DNA of 64,000 nucleotides from Nonlabens dokdonensis DSW-6 (GCF_000332115.1 NC_020156.1:2915501-2979500), one strand, 5' to 3'; positions 1 through 8,628 are shown, counted from the stretch's first letter. Numbers and translations: made by a program. The notes: generated by a model not told the origin, from the letters alone.

Positions 1-355
1 ATCGCACACAGCTTTTTCCCATGTCTAGTTTGTATTTAGAATGTTTAGGAAATTCTTGCTGAAACCATTCTAGCATTTTTGGATCGGCATAAATACCTGA
101 ATGGTACAATGCGATAAAATTCTTTTGCGATGCGATATTTATAAATGGCAACGGCGTCCATTCTTTCCCAACGTGGTAACCAGGCTTGTAATTTTTTTTA
201 GGAACGTAAAAACCTATCATTCCATATAACATTCCTTCTTCAAAACCATCAGGTAAATTTTGCAGAATCACTTTTCTTAAGTCTTCCATAGGCTGTTTAC
301 GGTCTTCAGGAATGCTCTTTAGGTATTTTTCTACGGTAGTTGCGTTGGATGTCAT
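1..355 (-). CDS. DUF1801 domain protein, 3' part cut by window edge
   Basis: Reading the reverse strand from the ATG at 355 gives an open frame to base 1 (about 118 residues) starting MTSNATTVEKYLKSIPEDRK. It contains GMLYGMIGFYVPKK and INIASQKNFIALYHSGIY, the pattern of the DUF1801 (YdhG-like) family. These are small cytosolic proteins with no established enzymatic role; some members are linked to iron or intracellular trafficking. The C-terminus lies outside the window, so completeness cannot be judged. The gene is divergent from the operon starting at 552. Confidence 0.75.
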   Translation of the reverse strand, partial: MTSNATTVEKYLKSIPEDRKQPMEDLRKVILQNLPDGFEEGMLYGMIGFYVPKKNYKPGYHVGKEWTPLPFINIASQKNFIALYHSGIYADPKMLEWFQQEFPKHSKYKLDMGKSCVR

Positions 356-448
356 GGTCAAATTTTATTATTTAAAAATAACACTTTTGTTAGACAAAGT
401 TGAGAAAGGTTGAGGTCTAAATAACTCGAGGACTTTATGACTTCTTGT

Positions 449-474
449 ATTTGGGTATTAATACTCATGTATAC
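449..474 (+). promoter_or_regulatory. Candidate operator ATTTGGGTATTAATAC
   Basis: The core at 449-464 matches, with one difference, the sequence found on the coding strand upstream of the genes starting at 42595 and 46755 (ATTTGGGTATTTATAC). The half GTATTAATAC is itself palindromic. It lies 88 bp before the ATG at 552. Role inferred only from this recurrence. Confidence 0.4.
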
Positions 475-489
475 TAATTATTTAAATCA

Positions 490-497
490 TAAATTTG
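490..497 (+). promoter_or_regulatory. Possible -7 box TAAATTTG
   Basis: Matches the Bacteroidota -7 consensus TAnnTTTG, 54 bp before the ATG at 552. No TTG is seen at the expected -33 distance, so support is weak. Confidence 0.28.
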
Positions 498-551
498 ATT
501 AAAGTGATGACTGATTAATTTATTCGTCATTTGATACTAACCAATCAATTT

Positions 552-1373
552 ATGGAAACTACCTCAACTCCAGCAAGCGCGGTACCTAAGGAAAAAGACG
601 CTCAACCAAAAACGCCTCCTAAGACGAGTGAATCATCTAAATCTTTGGAGACTGTAAATGCAGAAAATGCCTTTAAAAGTGTTTCTCCACAATTAAAAGA
701 ATCGCTTACTCACGAGGTGAATCAAATGATGGCTTTTGCAGTTTATAACGGAAAAACCGTCAATACCGATGTCATACCATTAATCCAAAATGATAGTGTA
801 GACGATTTGATTCACGCACACAATTTACTGTGTGCGAATGTAGCTCCAGCCACGCCAAAATCTATTGCTTATACTTTTCAATTGCGAGAGAAAAATAAAG
901 ATAAATCGCTACTTACTAAATTACCTTTAGTACGTAATTTGATTATAATGGCGATTATTTTCTTAATCACTTTTATCCTAACAGGACAATCGCCGTTAGT
1001 AAATGATGCTTCTCTTGATCTTGGAGTCATGAATAATCACGGTATTGATTTATTATTTAACCTAGGTTATCTGGTATCTATTTCTGGAATAGGAGTCATC
1101 TTTTATCTCTTGAAAAATGTAACAACAGCAGTTAAAAACAGCACTTTAATACCAGAAGATTCTATTTATTATGTTGCCTTAGTTGTTCTAGGTCTCATAT
1201 CTGGATTAGTGATATCAGAAATTTTAGGTTTTTACGTCAAAGACCCAAATAATATTAATCTTTTTAATAAAAGTGTATTAGCCTTAATAGGAGGCTTTTC
1301 AACAGATGCTATTTTTTCTGTTCTTCAAGGAATTATAGATAAATTAAAAGCACTTTTTACAACTTCTAAATAA
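552..1373 (+). CDS. Unknown multi-pass membrane protein
   Basis: A 273-residue protein from the ATG at 552. An in-frame TTG at 531 would add seven residues but is less likely. The first ~115 residues are hydrophilic, with a Pro/Thr/Ser/Lys-rich start. Four hydrophobic segments follow, among them LIIMAIIFLITFILT, LLFNLGYLVSISGIGVIFYLL, YYVALVVLGLISGLVISEIL and a C-terminal LALIGGFSTDAIFSVLQGII. I do not recognise the family. It is the first gene of a three-gene operon with a lipoprotein (6-bp gap) and an 88-residue protein. The architecture, a soluble N-terminal region then a compact membrane domain, would suit an inner-membrane anchor, but that is inference. A motif upstream is shared with the VgrG/PAAR region near 42-47 kb. 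Confidence 0.75.
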   Translation: METTSTPASAVPKEKDAQPKTPPKTSESSKSLETVNAENAFKSVSPQLKESLTHEVNQMMAFAVYNGKTVNTDVIPLIQNDSVDDLIHAHNLLCANVAPATPKSIAYTFQLREKNKDKSLLTKLPLVRNLIIMAIIFLITFILTGQSPLVNDASLDLGVMNNHGIDLLFNLGYLVSISGIGVIFYLLKNVTTAVKNSTLIPEDSIYYVALVVLGLISGLVISEILGFYVKDPNNINLFNKSVLALIGGFSTDAIFSVLQGIIDKLKALFTTSK

Positions 1374-1379
1374 CATATT

Positions 1380-1982
1380 ATGAGAAATGTATACCAAAAA
1401 ATTAGCGTTTTAAGTATAGTGCTCGTGCTACTAGTTTCCTGTGCATCCATTCCAGCTTCCACGTCAACATTAAGCAAAGAAGTGATTAAAGAAGCAAACG
1501 GAATGCACGAATTGAACCTAGCGCTTATCGATCAGTTATATGCAGAGCGTAGCCAGCGCATCAATGATTTTATTACCTACCGTTACACGCCAGCTTTGCT
1601 TTCCAATTATGAAAAGCTTCTACCTGATTCTGTAGACTATAAAGAAGAGTTACCTAACATTTTACAAAGTATCATTCCGGTAATCAATAAGAAAAGAGAC
1701 TCCATGCAGAGCGTTTTAAATGTAGAAAAGCAAGGCCTAGTCAAGCAGCTCAACGCAAATTTTTCTACCTATACTAATTCTACCGCTGCTTTACAAGGCT
1801 TGATTGATAGTGCGGTTAAATTAAAAGAATCTGAGAGCAACGCCCTTACCGCTTTGGAAAGTCTTACAGGAGTATCGCCAGGTACAGTGACTAACATAGA
1901 CGCCAGACTAGAAAAATTATTATCGCAATCGGGCAATACCATTGATCAACTTCTTCAACTCACTAACAGGTTAAAAAATTAA
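1380..1982 (+). CDS. Unknown lipoprotein, helical
   Basis: A 200-residue protein with a lipoprotein signal: MRNVYQKISVLSIVLVLLVS followed by Cys21, lipobox LVSC. The mature part is predicted by eye to be mostly helical, rich in Leu, Gln, Lys and Ser, with no recognisable catalytic motif. It probably sits in the periplasm or outer-membrane leaflet. The start lies 6 bp after the preceding stop and the next gene starts 4 bp after this one, so the three are surely co-transcribed. Function unknown. Confidence 0.75.
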   Translation: MRNVYQKISVLSIVLVLLVSCASIPASTSTLSKEVIKEANGMHELNLALIDQLYAERSQRINDFITYRYTPALLSNYEKLLPDSVDYKEELPNILQSIIPVINKKRDSMQSVLNVEKQGLVKQLNANFSTYTNSTAALQGLIDSAVKLKESESNALTALESLTGVSPGTVTNIDARLEKLLSQSGNTIDQLLQLTNRLKN

Positions 1983-1986
1983 TATC

Positions 1987-2253
1987 ATGAGCATAGATTG
2001 GGACGCAATAGCACAACAGGCAGGACAGCAAACAGATCAACAATTTCACGAAGAAATCGCAAAATTGACCAGCATGAACATGACTGAGATCGATAAGTTT
2101 ATTACTGCAAGCGAAATAAGCAATGAAAACGCAGTAAAAGTCATCAAAGAAATCAACGATGCCACTCGGTCTAACAACGATAAAGCAAATGCAATTGCAA
2201 ATATCGATAAAGGAGTAGGTTTTCTTGTGAGCTTAGTAAGTAAAGTGGTGTAG
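1987..2253 (+). CDS. Small unknown protein, 88 aa
   Basis: Starts MSIDWDAIAQQAGQQTDQQF and ends in a short hydrophobic stretch, VGFLVSLVSKVV. There is no signal peptide. It is highly hydrophilic and helical, rich in Asn, Ala, Ile and Lys. It is the last gene of the 552-2253 operon and follows the lipoprotein by 4 bp. I do not recognise it. Its conservation with the upstream genes would be the best test of function. Confidence 0.65.
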   Translation: MSIDWDAIAQQAGQQTDQQFHEEIAKLTSMNMTEIDKFITASEISNENAVKVIKEINDATRSNNDKANAIANIDKGVGFLVSLVSKVV

Positions 2254-2276
2254 TAGAATTGTTTTTAAATTGATCT

Positions 2277-2292
2277 CGCTTTCGCGAAAGCG
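2277..2292. repeat. 16-bp palindrome CGCTTTCGCGAAAGCG, copy 1
   Basis: Perfect palindrome between the convergent ends of the small protein gene (2253) and the MFS gene (2318). One of 15 copies in the window. Confidence 0.95.
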
Positions 2293-2317
2293 GAAACCAA
2301 ATCCAATATCTTATCTA

Positions 2318-3487
2318 CTAGATTTTCCTGTTTCTTAAGGCAATTAAACCAAGAACAGGTCCTATAGCCAGTATAGCGTAAACGTAATATGATGGAGTGA
2401 CATTTAATAGTATACCAATGATTTGAATGCTTATAATGGTAATACTAAAACCTATACCGTTGACTATTGTTAATGCTGTTCCTTTAATTTCTGAAGGTGC
2501 ATTTTGAGCTACTAGAGTAGAAAGTAAAGGTGAGTCTGCGATGACCATCATGCCCCAAAAAAGCATGAACATTACAAATAGAATAGGAAGGTTCATTTGA
2601 ATTAAAAAGGGTAATGCAACGCAACATAAACCAGATAATGCTAGTGCAATAAAAGCAGTTTTCTTAACTCCTTTATGTTGCGAAATATAACCACCTAAAA
2701 CGCAGGCAAGTCCTCCTATTGCTATAACTAGAAACGATAGGCTTGGAATATCAAAGTTGGCTTGAGGATGCAATTGATCATAGCTTTTAAGAATAAAAGG
2801 TACAAATGCCCAGAAGGTGTACAATTCCCACATATGCCCGAAGTACCCAAAAGCCGCTGCACGAAAATTCTTTTTCTTAAATACTTTTAAAAATGCGTTG
2901 AATTGAATGCCTTGACTCGCTTTACGATAAGGACCATCTTTTACAACTAGGTTCATGAGCAAACCACCTAAAAAGGCAAGTATGGAAGTAGCTATAATAA
3001 CTAATTCCCATTGATCTCGTGAAATGATATCTTTTAATAAATGCGGGAAAGCAGTTCCCAATACTAGTGCACCGACTAGAAAACCTAAGGATTTACCTAA
3101 ACCTTTGTCAAAATAGTCTGCAGCGATTTTCATTCCTACAGGATAAATACCAGCGAGAAAAAAGCCCGTTAAAAATCGAAATGATAGTATACTCGTAAAA
3201 TTATTGCCCGTATATAAAACCGCAAGGTTAAAAATGGCGGCAAACATTGCGCTGATAAAAAAGACTTTAGATGGAGAAAAACGGTCAACTATGGAGAGCA
3301 GGGCAAAAACAAAAGTTCCTATAATAAAACCAAATTGTACAGCTGCGGTCACATGTGGTAGAGCGTCTTCACTTAATTGGAATGCAATAATTAAATCATC
3401 GATCACACCATTTCCTGCAAACCATAAGGATGTACAACAAAATTGGGCTACTACAATTATAAGAAGAATGAATTGGTTAGATTTCAA
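2318..3487 (-). CDS. MFS transporter
   Basis: A 389-residue, highly hydrophobic protein with about twelve membrane segments, starting MKSNQFILLIIVVAQFCCTS. Its organisation is that of a major facilitator: two six-helix halves with a basic loop in the middle (KVFKKKNFRAAAFG near residue 205). YPVGMKIAADYFDKGLG and related stretches resemble the MFS signature between helices 4 and 5. Substrate cannot be told from sequence. It stands apart from the next gene upstream by 50 bp (4304-3540, same strand), so co-transcription is possible but not shown. Confidence 0.85.
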   Translation of the reverse strand: MKSNQFILLIIVVAQFCCTSLWFAGNGVIDDLIIAFQLSEDALPHVTAAVQFGFIIGTFVFALLSIVDRFSPSKVFFISAMFAAIFNLAVLYTGNNFTSILSFRFLTGFFLAGIYPVGMKIAADYFDKGLGKSLGFLVGALVLGTAFPHLLKDIISRDQWELVIIATSILAFLGGLLMNLVVKDGPYRKASQGIQFNAFLKVFKKKNFRAAAFGYFGHMWELYTFWAFVPFILKSYDQLHPQANFDIPSLSFLVIAIGGLACVLGGYISQHKGVKKTAFIALALSGLCCVALPFLIQMNLPILFVMFMLFWGMMVIADSPLLSTLVAQNAPSEIKGTALTIVNGIGFSITIISIQIIGILLNVTPSYYVYAILAIGPVLGLIALRNRKI

Positions 3488-3539
3488 TTGATGAGTATTT
3501 AATCTATTTATAGGTATAACAAAGACTTAAGAAATCATC

Positions 3540-4304
3540 TTAATACCATTTTTTTCTAATGCCTATAAATATAAATACCATTAAGGTGTACCCAAGAAAG
3601 AATGGTAAAATATATTCTTTCCATCCTAAAATGAGCATCACTGCAATAATTAATAACTGGAACCCTAAACCAAAAGTCGAAATACTGGTCATTAACCATT
3701 TCGGAAAAATTTTACCTATTCCTGCTTTTGTGTCGAGATAATAAATGGTTTTATCAAATGTACCGTAGAGTAAACTATACAGCTTGAAAAGGATATTTAC
3801 ATTTTTTTGATTTTCGCCTTTCAGCGCAACTGGAGTATCTGTTTCAAAAACTCTACTCGTGGTATCTCCATCAAATTTATTGCGCAGTATTACATAATAG
3901 TAATTATAAAGAGTTCCTTGCAATTGTAAACCCAAGAAAGCCGCGGCACAAATCCATAAACTAGTATCTGTAATAAACCAGATGGCTAGAAAGAACAGCG
4001 CATTTAAAATGATATCTGCTACAGAATCTAAAAAGCGTCCAGTGTATGATGGTGTATTTTTAATACGAGCCAGTTCACCATCTGCAGCATCGAGAATGGA
4101 TTTAAAAATCAGGAAAAAAGCTGCTAGCCAGAAATGACCTTCTAGAATACAATAAATAGCAGCGCATCCAGAAATGATAAAACCTATAGTAACATGAATA
4201 GGAGTAAAGGATGTAGTTGATAAGGATTGGGCAATAACTTTGGCAACAGGCCTACCATAATCAGATAGGTCAATAAATTTATGCTCTGGTGGAAGTTTGG
4301 ACAT
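3540..4304 (-). CDS. CDP-alcohol phosphatidyltransferase family protein
   Basis: A 254-residue integral membrane enzyme. The complete family signature is present: D72-x2-D75-G76-x2-A79-R80-x8-G89-x3-D93-x3-D97. Its aspartates bind the metal and the CDP group. The enzyme transfers a phospho-alcohol from a CDP-activated donor to an alcohol acceptor in the inner membrane; the acceptor cannot be told. It is longer than a minimal PgsA, with an extra hydrophilic segment near residues 145-190 and further membrane segments at the C-terminus. No partner gene in the window points to a specific lipid. Confidence 0.85.
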   Translation of the reverse strand: MSKLPPEHKFIDLSDYGRPVAKVIAQSLSTTSFTPIHVTIGFIISGCAAIYCILEGHFWLAAFFLIFKSILDAADGELARIKNTPSYTGRFLDSVADIILNALFFLAIWFITDTSLWICAAAFLGLQLQGTLYNYYYVILRNKFDGDTTSRVFETDTPVALKGENQKNVNILFKLYSLLYGTFDKTIYYLDTKAGIGKIFPKWLMTSISTFGLGFQLLIIAVMLILGWKEYILPFFLGYTLMVFIFIGIRKKWY

Positions 4305-4485
4305 GTAATCTCATAGAAGTCGTCTTGCAGGAATATACCAAAAATAAAAATGCAAAGATAGGTAACTATACTATGATGAATTAGTTATTTTATTGTTTAC
4401 ACTTTTATGAAAGGAAATAGATAAACCTCAATTTTTTGGTCGTTATTAAAATTCCATCCTTGTAATCAAACTTTTGAGATGTTTT

Positions 4486-4920
4486 CTACTTCTCCACAGC
4501 TTTCACATCTTCTGCAGTAACCATTTCTCCTTTATTCCACGCTTGAATTGTGTAATTCATAACATCTGCCACTTCTTGATCGTCAAGACCTAATGGTAAC
4601 ATGACATTATTATAAGTTTGCCCGTTTACTACTATTTCTCCTTTAAGACCATATTTCACCGCGTGAATACTTTCTGTAGGTTTTTCGGTCAACCAGTCCG
4701 ATGGATTTAATGGAGGAAAAGCTCCTGGTACTCCTTTACCGTTGGGCATATGACAAGTCACACAAAGCTCGCCATAGATTTCTTTACCACGAGCAACACT
4801 TTGCTCTAATGGTGTTTTTTGTACTGCATTTGCTGCATAATTTCCAGTTACAGATTCTTTTTTATCGTCTCCGCAGCTTATTAACAAAAGAGCTGCGGTA
4901 AAAATTAGGACGTATTTCAT
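4486..4920 (-). CDS. Lipoprotein cytochrome c, class I
   Basis: 144 residues. The signal MKYVLIFTAALLLIS ends at a lipobox Cys (LISC). A haem c site CVTCH lies near residue 53, followed by the typical GKGVPGAFPPLNPSDWL. The distal Met ligand is probably in NVMLPLG near residue 107. Such small lipid-anchored cytochromes carry electrons at the periplasmic face, often to a terminal oxidase. No oxidase gene is next to it, so its partner is unknown. It is transcribed alone, with about 180 bp to the gene downstream and 200 bp of upstream sequence. Confidence 0.9.
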   Translation of the reverse strand: MKYVLIFTAALLLISCGDDKKESVTGNYAANAVQKTPLEQSVARGKEIYGELCVTCHMPNGKGVPGAFPPLNPSDWLTEKPTESIHAVKYGLKGEIVVNGQTYNNVMLPLGLDDQEVADVMNYTIQAWNKGEMVTAEDVKAVEK

Positions 4921-5074
4921 AGGACAATTATTGAGAATCTAAAAATACAAAGCAATAACCAAAGCCTTATTAAAAATCCCTTATAAATGTATTTAATTAT
5001 TTATAGCTCATCTCTCCATACTACAAGGCCAAAACTTTAAATCAAGAGACACCTAAAGTTTTTTTTCATACCCT

Positions 5075-5100
5075 TGTAACAATTAAAAAGCAGTGTCGTC
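5075..5100 (+). promoter_or_regulatory. Candidate ECF-type promoter (TGTAAC-16-CGTC)
   Basis: TGTAAC at 5075-5080 and CGTC at 5097-5100, 16 bp apart, resemble the AAC / CGT elements of ECF sigma promoters. The site lies about 20 bp before the sigma gene's ATG at 5121. This suggests autoregulation of the operon; inference from pattern only. Confidence 0.45.
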
Positions 5101-5120
5101 ATAAGTGTATAACCAGCAAA

Positions 5121-5630
5121 ATGAACCAAAAAACATTTATCAAAACCTTTAAAGACGTACAGCAAAAAATGTACTTTCTTTCAAAGCGATTGCTCACCTC
5201 GCATGAGGAGGCTGCAGACGCGGTTCAGGAAGTGATGGTGCGTTTATGGGAAAAGAGATTTCAGCTTGAAGAAATAAGAAATAAGGAAGCCTATGCCATG
5301 CAAATGGTTAAAAACTATTCTCTGGATCGTTTAAAAAGCAAACAAGCGAGTCATTTAAAAATAGTTCATACTAATTATGATAGCGAGGAGCGAAACATTG
5401 AGGACGAGTTAGAAAGACAAGGAAAAGTAAAACTGGTACAGAACATGATTAATGAGTTACCAGAGAAGTATAGAATGATTATCCAGCTTAGAGATATACA
5501 GCGTTATGATTTTGAAGCCATCGAGAAAATTCTAGATATGAAGGCTACAGCCGTAAGAGTAGGGTTGAGCAGAGCAAGAAAATTGCTAAAGGAAAAAATA
5601 GAAGAACAGTATAAAACAGAAATCGCATGA
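5121..5630 (+). CDS. RNA polymerase ECF sigma factor
   Basis: 169 residues, the usual ECF length. Region 2 is visible as SHEEAADAVQEVMVRLWEKR (about residues 27-46). Region 4 is visible as LPEKYRMIIQLRDIQRYDFEAIEKIL followed by a helix-turn-helix with VRVGLSRARKLLKEKI. It redirects RNA polymerase to a small regulon. It is co-transcribed with an anti-sigma-like protein whose ATG overlaps its stop by 4 bp, and then two DUF4252 proteins. A promoter with ECF-like elements precedes it, so it probably activates its own operon. Confidence 0.92.
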   Translation: MNQKTFIKTFKDVQQKMYFLSKRLLTSHEEAADAVQEVMVRLWEKRFQLEEIRNKEAYAMQMVKNYSLDRLKSKQASHLKIVHTNYDSEERNIEDELERQGKVKLVQNMINELPEKYRMIIQLRDIQRYDFEAIEKILDMKATAVRVGLSRARKLLKEKIEEQYKTEIA

Positions 5631-6085
5631 ACGATTTATTAGAAAAATATTGGAACGGTAACACCACATTGTCAGACGAGCAAGTGCTCAGAGACTATTT
5701 CAGTTCTGAGAATGTTACACCAGAGCATGAAGTTTACCGCAGTTTGTTTCAGACTTTTGAGCTGGAACAATTGGAAGAAGAAGGTAGTTTTGACGCTTTC
5801 GCGAAAGTGAAACACAAAGAAACTTTAGAAAACCGAGCTAACAGAAGAACCTGGAAAGGTCTTGCCATAGCAGCTGGTTTTGCATTACTAATGACAGTAG
5901 GAGGCAACTACTACAATCAGCAAACGCAACCAGATTTAGGTACGTATGAAACTCCTGAAGAAGCTCGTGCAGCTGCCATGGATATGCTAGAATTAGTAAG
6001 CTCAAAATTTAACAAAGGACGCCAGAACATGGCTCCTATAAATACCCTAGATAATAAAACTGCAGCAGTTTTTAATCTTAAATAA
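5627..6085 (+). CDS. Probable anti-sigma factor, membrane-anchored
   Basis: 152 residues overlapping the sigma gene by ATGA. The N-terminal half is acidic and helical (MNDLLEKYWNGNTTLSDEQ, as in Bacteroidota anti-sigma proteins). One membrane segment follows (GLAIAAGFALLMTVGGNYY, about residues 83-101), then a short periplasmic tail. It lacks a large extracytoplasmic sensor domain. Assignment rests on position and layout. A near-perfect copy of the window's 16-bp palindrome is embedded in frame and encodes DAFAKV (about residues 56-61). Confidence 0.7.
   Translation: MNDLLEKYWNGNTTLSDEQVLRDYFSSENVTPEHEVYRSLFQTFELEQLEEEGSFDAFAKVKHKETLENRANRRTWKGLAIAAGFALLMTVGGNYYNQQTQPDLGTYETPEEARAAAMDMLELVSSKFNKGRQNMAPINTLDNKTAAVFNLK
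5794..5809. repeat. 16-bp palindrome copy with one mismatch
   Basis: CGCTTTCGCGAAAGTG inside the anti-sigma-like gene, translated as part of DAFAKV. It is the only imperfect copy among 15. Confidence 0.9.
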
Positions 6086-6120
6086 TAATAAATCTCAATC
6101 ACAATTAAATAAAAGTCAAC

Positions 6121-6657
6121 ATGAAAAAGTTAATCCTCACCCTAGTACTTGCAGTAATGGCAACGCCCTTATTTGCTCAAGATGCCTTTGAAAAGATGGG
6201 CAACCTTAAAAACACCTCAGAAACAGTAGTTACCAAAGATGCCTTTGAACTTCTTGCCGAAATAGACATGGACTTTGAAGACGACGGCGTGAAAGCTGGA
6301 AAAGGTCTTCTAGATAGTCTTAAAGATGCAAGATTCTATTCTACATCAAATTCTGATAGTGCAAAGAAAATGATCGCAATGGCTAACGCTTATATTAAAA
6401 GCAATGGACTAGTAAAGTTAATGCACGTTAAAGAAGATGATCAAGCCTTTTCTTTTCACGTAGAGCGCGGTTCTAATTCTAAGAAAGTACGTACGCTAGT
6501 TATGATCATAGACGAAACGATGAATAAAGAAAATCCTGAGGCACTGGTTATGAAAATCTCTGGAGATATAGACTTAGGTCAAATCTCAAAGATTACTAAA
6601 ATGATCAATGTACCTGGACAAGAGCAAATAGAAAAAGCTACCAAGGAAGAAAAGTAA
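6121..6657 (+). CDS. DUF4252 domain protein, secreted
   Basis: 178 residues with a cleavable signal (MKKLILTLVLAVMATPLFAQ). The mature part follows the DUF4252 pattern: a signature around FEKMGNLKN, a central variable part and ARFYSTSNSDSAKKM. DUF4252 proteins are short periplasmic or outer-membrane proteins of unknown function, common in Bacteroidota behind an ECF sigma factor. It starts 35 bp after the anti-sigma-like gene, in the same operon, and is followed by a second, lipoprotein DUF4252 paralogue. Confidence 0.8.
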   Translation: MKKLILTLVLAVMATPLFAQDAFEKMGNLKNTSETVVTKDAFELLAEIDMDFEDDGVKAGKGLLDSLKDARFYSTSNSDSAKKMIAMANAYIKSNGLVKLMHVKEDDQAFSFHVERGSNSKKVRTLVMIIDETMNKENPEALVMKISGDIDLGQISKITKMINVPGQEQIEKATKEEK

Positions 6658-6699
6658 TTCTATCTTATATCAATCACCAACACTTAAAAAACACTAACT

Positions 6700-7338
6700 A
6701 TGAACAAGATAATTTTAAAAGCCATAGTAGTAAGCATTGCCATCGCTGCATCACTTACTTCTTGTGACACAGACCCAACATTGCAAAGTTATATCGTAGA
6801 CAGCGATAATAAAGAAGGATTTACTAAGGCAACTATACCTGTTTCGATTTTAGGAATAGATGAAAGCAAACTTTCTGAAGAGTCACAAATAGCTTATAAC
6901 TCGATCGATAAAGTAAGCATGCTTATGTATCCTAAGACAGCTGATAATGATGCCTCTTTTGAGACTGAAAAACAACAACTGTCTGATATTCTTAAAAACG
7001 ATAAATACACAGCTTTAATGACCCATAATCAAGATGGCATGACTGCAAAGTTCTTATATCAAGGTGATAAAGATTCTATAGACGAGATTATAGTATTTGG
7101 TACGATGGATAAATCAGGAATGGGTGTTGCTCGCATTCTAGGAGACGATATGAACATTTCTAGCATCATGAAAATGATGAATGAATTAAAAAATTCGGAT
7201 ATTGATACTAATGGAATAAAAGACATGTTAAAAGGATTGAGCATGGACTTAGGGATGGATAACGATAAAGATGGAAAAATAGATCAACAAACTACTGATG
7301 CTATTCATGAAGCCATAGGACTTGAAGATGTAGAATAA
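6700..7338 (+). CDS. DUF4252 domain lipoprotein
   Basis: 212 residues. The lipoprotein signal is MNKIILKAIVVSIAIAASLT-SC, with the lipidated Cys near position 22. The mature protein is acidic and rich in Met, Lys and Asp, with a C-terminal MDNDKDGKIDQQTTDA that looks like a calcium-binding EF-hand-type loop (DNDKDGKID). It is the last gene of the sigma operon, with a strong terminator 26 bp after its stop. Function unknown; probably the membrane-bound partner of the preceding paralogue. Confidence 0.75.
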   Translation: MNKIILKAIVVSIAIAASLTSCDTDPTLQSYIVDSDNKEGFTKATIPVSILGIDESKLSEESQIAYNSIDKVSMLMYPKTADNDASFETEKQQLSDILKNDKYTALMTHNQDGMTAKFLYQGDKDSIDEIIVFGTMDKSGMGVARILGDDMNISSIMKMMNELKNSDIDTNGIKDMLKGLSMDLGMDNDKDGKIDQQTTDAIHEAIGLEDVE

Positions 7339-7363
7339 TCATTAATTTTCTGTTTTAACAAGT

Positions 7364-7396
7364 AAAAAACCTGCAACAAATCGGTGCAGGTTTTTT
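7364..7396 (+). terminator. Rho-independent terminator of the sigma operon
   Basis: AAAAAACCTGCA, a 9-nt loop, then TGCAGGTTTTTT. Perfect stem with a T-run, 26 bp after the DUF4252 lipoprotein stop. Confidence 0.9.
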
Positions 7397-7440
7397 ATGT
7401 TTCCTGTTCATAAAATATTATAAATTGTTTAGGGATAACT

Positions 7441-7448
7441 TATCTTTG
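7441..7448 (+). promoter_or_regulatory. Possible -7 box TATCTTTG upstream of ychF
   Basis: Fits TAnnTTTG and lies about 85 bp before the ychF ATG. No clear -33 TTG at the right distance. Confidence 0.3.
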
Positions 7449-7533
7449 CACGCTTTCGCACTGAACTAAATTCAGTATAAACTTCTATTTTCCTATAGAA
7501 AATAGAAAGCGTAACTATTTAAATAAACATCAC

Positions 7534-8628
7534 ATGAAAGCTGGAATCGTAGGACTACCTAACGTAGGTAAATCAACACTTTTTAACTGTTTGTCAAATG
7601 CAAAAGCACAAAGCGCCAACTTTCCGTTTTGTACTATAGAACCTAATGTAGGCGTGGTAAATGTACCAGATCCTAGACTTGAAAAATTAGAAGAGCTGGT
7701 AAATCCAGAGAAGGTGATTCCTGCAACCGTGGAGATAGTAGATATTGCTGGTCTTGTTAAAGGTGCAAGTAAAGGTGAAGGGTTAGGAAATCAGTTTTTA
7801 GGAAACATACGCGAGACAGACGCGATTATTCACGTATTGCGTTGTTTTAATAATGATAATATCGTCCACGTAGATGGTAGTGTAGATCCTATCCGTGATA
7901 AAGAAACAATCGATATTGAATTACAGCTTAAAGATCTAGAAACAGTCGATAAAAAGCTAGAGAAAGTAAAACGTGCAGCGAGAACTGGTAATAAAGAAGC
8001 GGTCAAAGAAGAAGAGGCTTTGTTGAAAGTCAAGGACGCGCTAGAATCTGGAGTTTCAGTACGAGCAGTAGAATTAAGCGATGAAGTACGAGCAGATTTT
8101 ATCAAACCATTACAATTTATTACAGATAAACCAGTATTATATCTTTGTAACGTAGATGACGATGCAGCAGTAACTGGTAATGCTTATGTAGATCAAGTTA
8201 AAGAGGCTGTAAAAGATGAAAATGCAGAAGTTCTTGTTCTTGCGGTAGGAACTGAGGCAGATATCACGGAGCTTGATGATTATGAAGAGCGTAAAGAATT
8301 CTTATCGGACATGGGTCTTGAAGAACCAGGAAGTGCTAAGTTGATACGTAGTGCTTATAAATTACTGAATCAGCAAACCTACTTTACCGCTGGTGTTAAA
8401 GAAGTACGAGCATGGACTATAAACATAGGCTCTACAGCGCCACAGGCAGCTGGAGTAATCCATACTGATTTTGAAAAAGGATTTATACGTGCTGAGGTAA
8501 TTAAATATGATACCTACGTAGAATATGGCTCTGAAGCAAAAGTAAAAGAAGCTGGAAAACTAAAAGTTGAAGGAAAGGAATACATCGTTCAAGATGGTGA
8601 TGTGATGCATTTCTTGTTTAACGTATAG
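7534..8628 (+). CDS. ychF: Ribosome-associated ATPase YchF (OBG family)
   Basis: 364 residues, the normal length. The P-loop GLPNVGKST is at residues 6-14; switch II DIAGLVKGASKGEGLGNQF and the family-specific IRETDAIIHVLRCF follow. The G4 position reads NVDD instead of NKxD, consistent with YchF preferring ATP over GTP. The C-terminal TGS-like domain has YGSEAKVKEAGKLKVEGKEYIVQDGDVMHFLFNV. It binds ribosomes and is linked to translation and stress responses. It stands alone between two terminators. Confidence 0.97.
   Translation: MKAGIVGLPNVGKSTLFNCLSNAKAQSANFPFCTIEPNVGVVNVPDPRLEKLEELVNPEKVIPATVEIVDIAGLVKGASKGEGLGNQFLGNIRETDAIIHVLRCFNNDNIVHVDGSVDPIRDKETIDIELQLKDLETVDKKLEKVKRAARTGNKEAVKEEEALLKVKDALESGVSVRAVELSDEVRADFIKPLQFITDKPVLYLCNVDDDAAVTGNAYVDQVKEAVKDENAEVLVLAVGTEADITELDDYEERKEFLSDMGLEEPGSAKLIRSAYKLLNQQTYFTAGVKEVRAWTINIGSTAPQAAGVIHTDFEKGFIRAEVIKYDTYVEYGSEAKVKEAGKLKVEGKEYIVQDGDVMHFLFNV

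Noticed and set aside
7451..7459. CGCTTTCGC near the ychF promoter
   Set aside because: Only one half of the palindrome; not counted as a copy.
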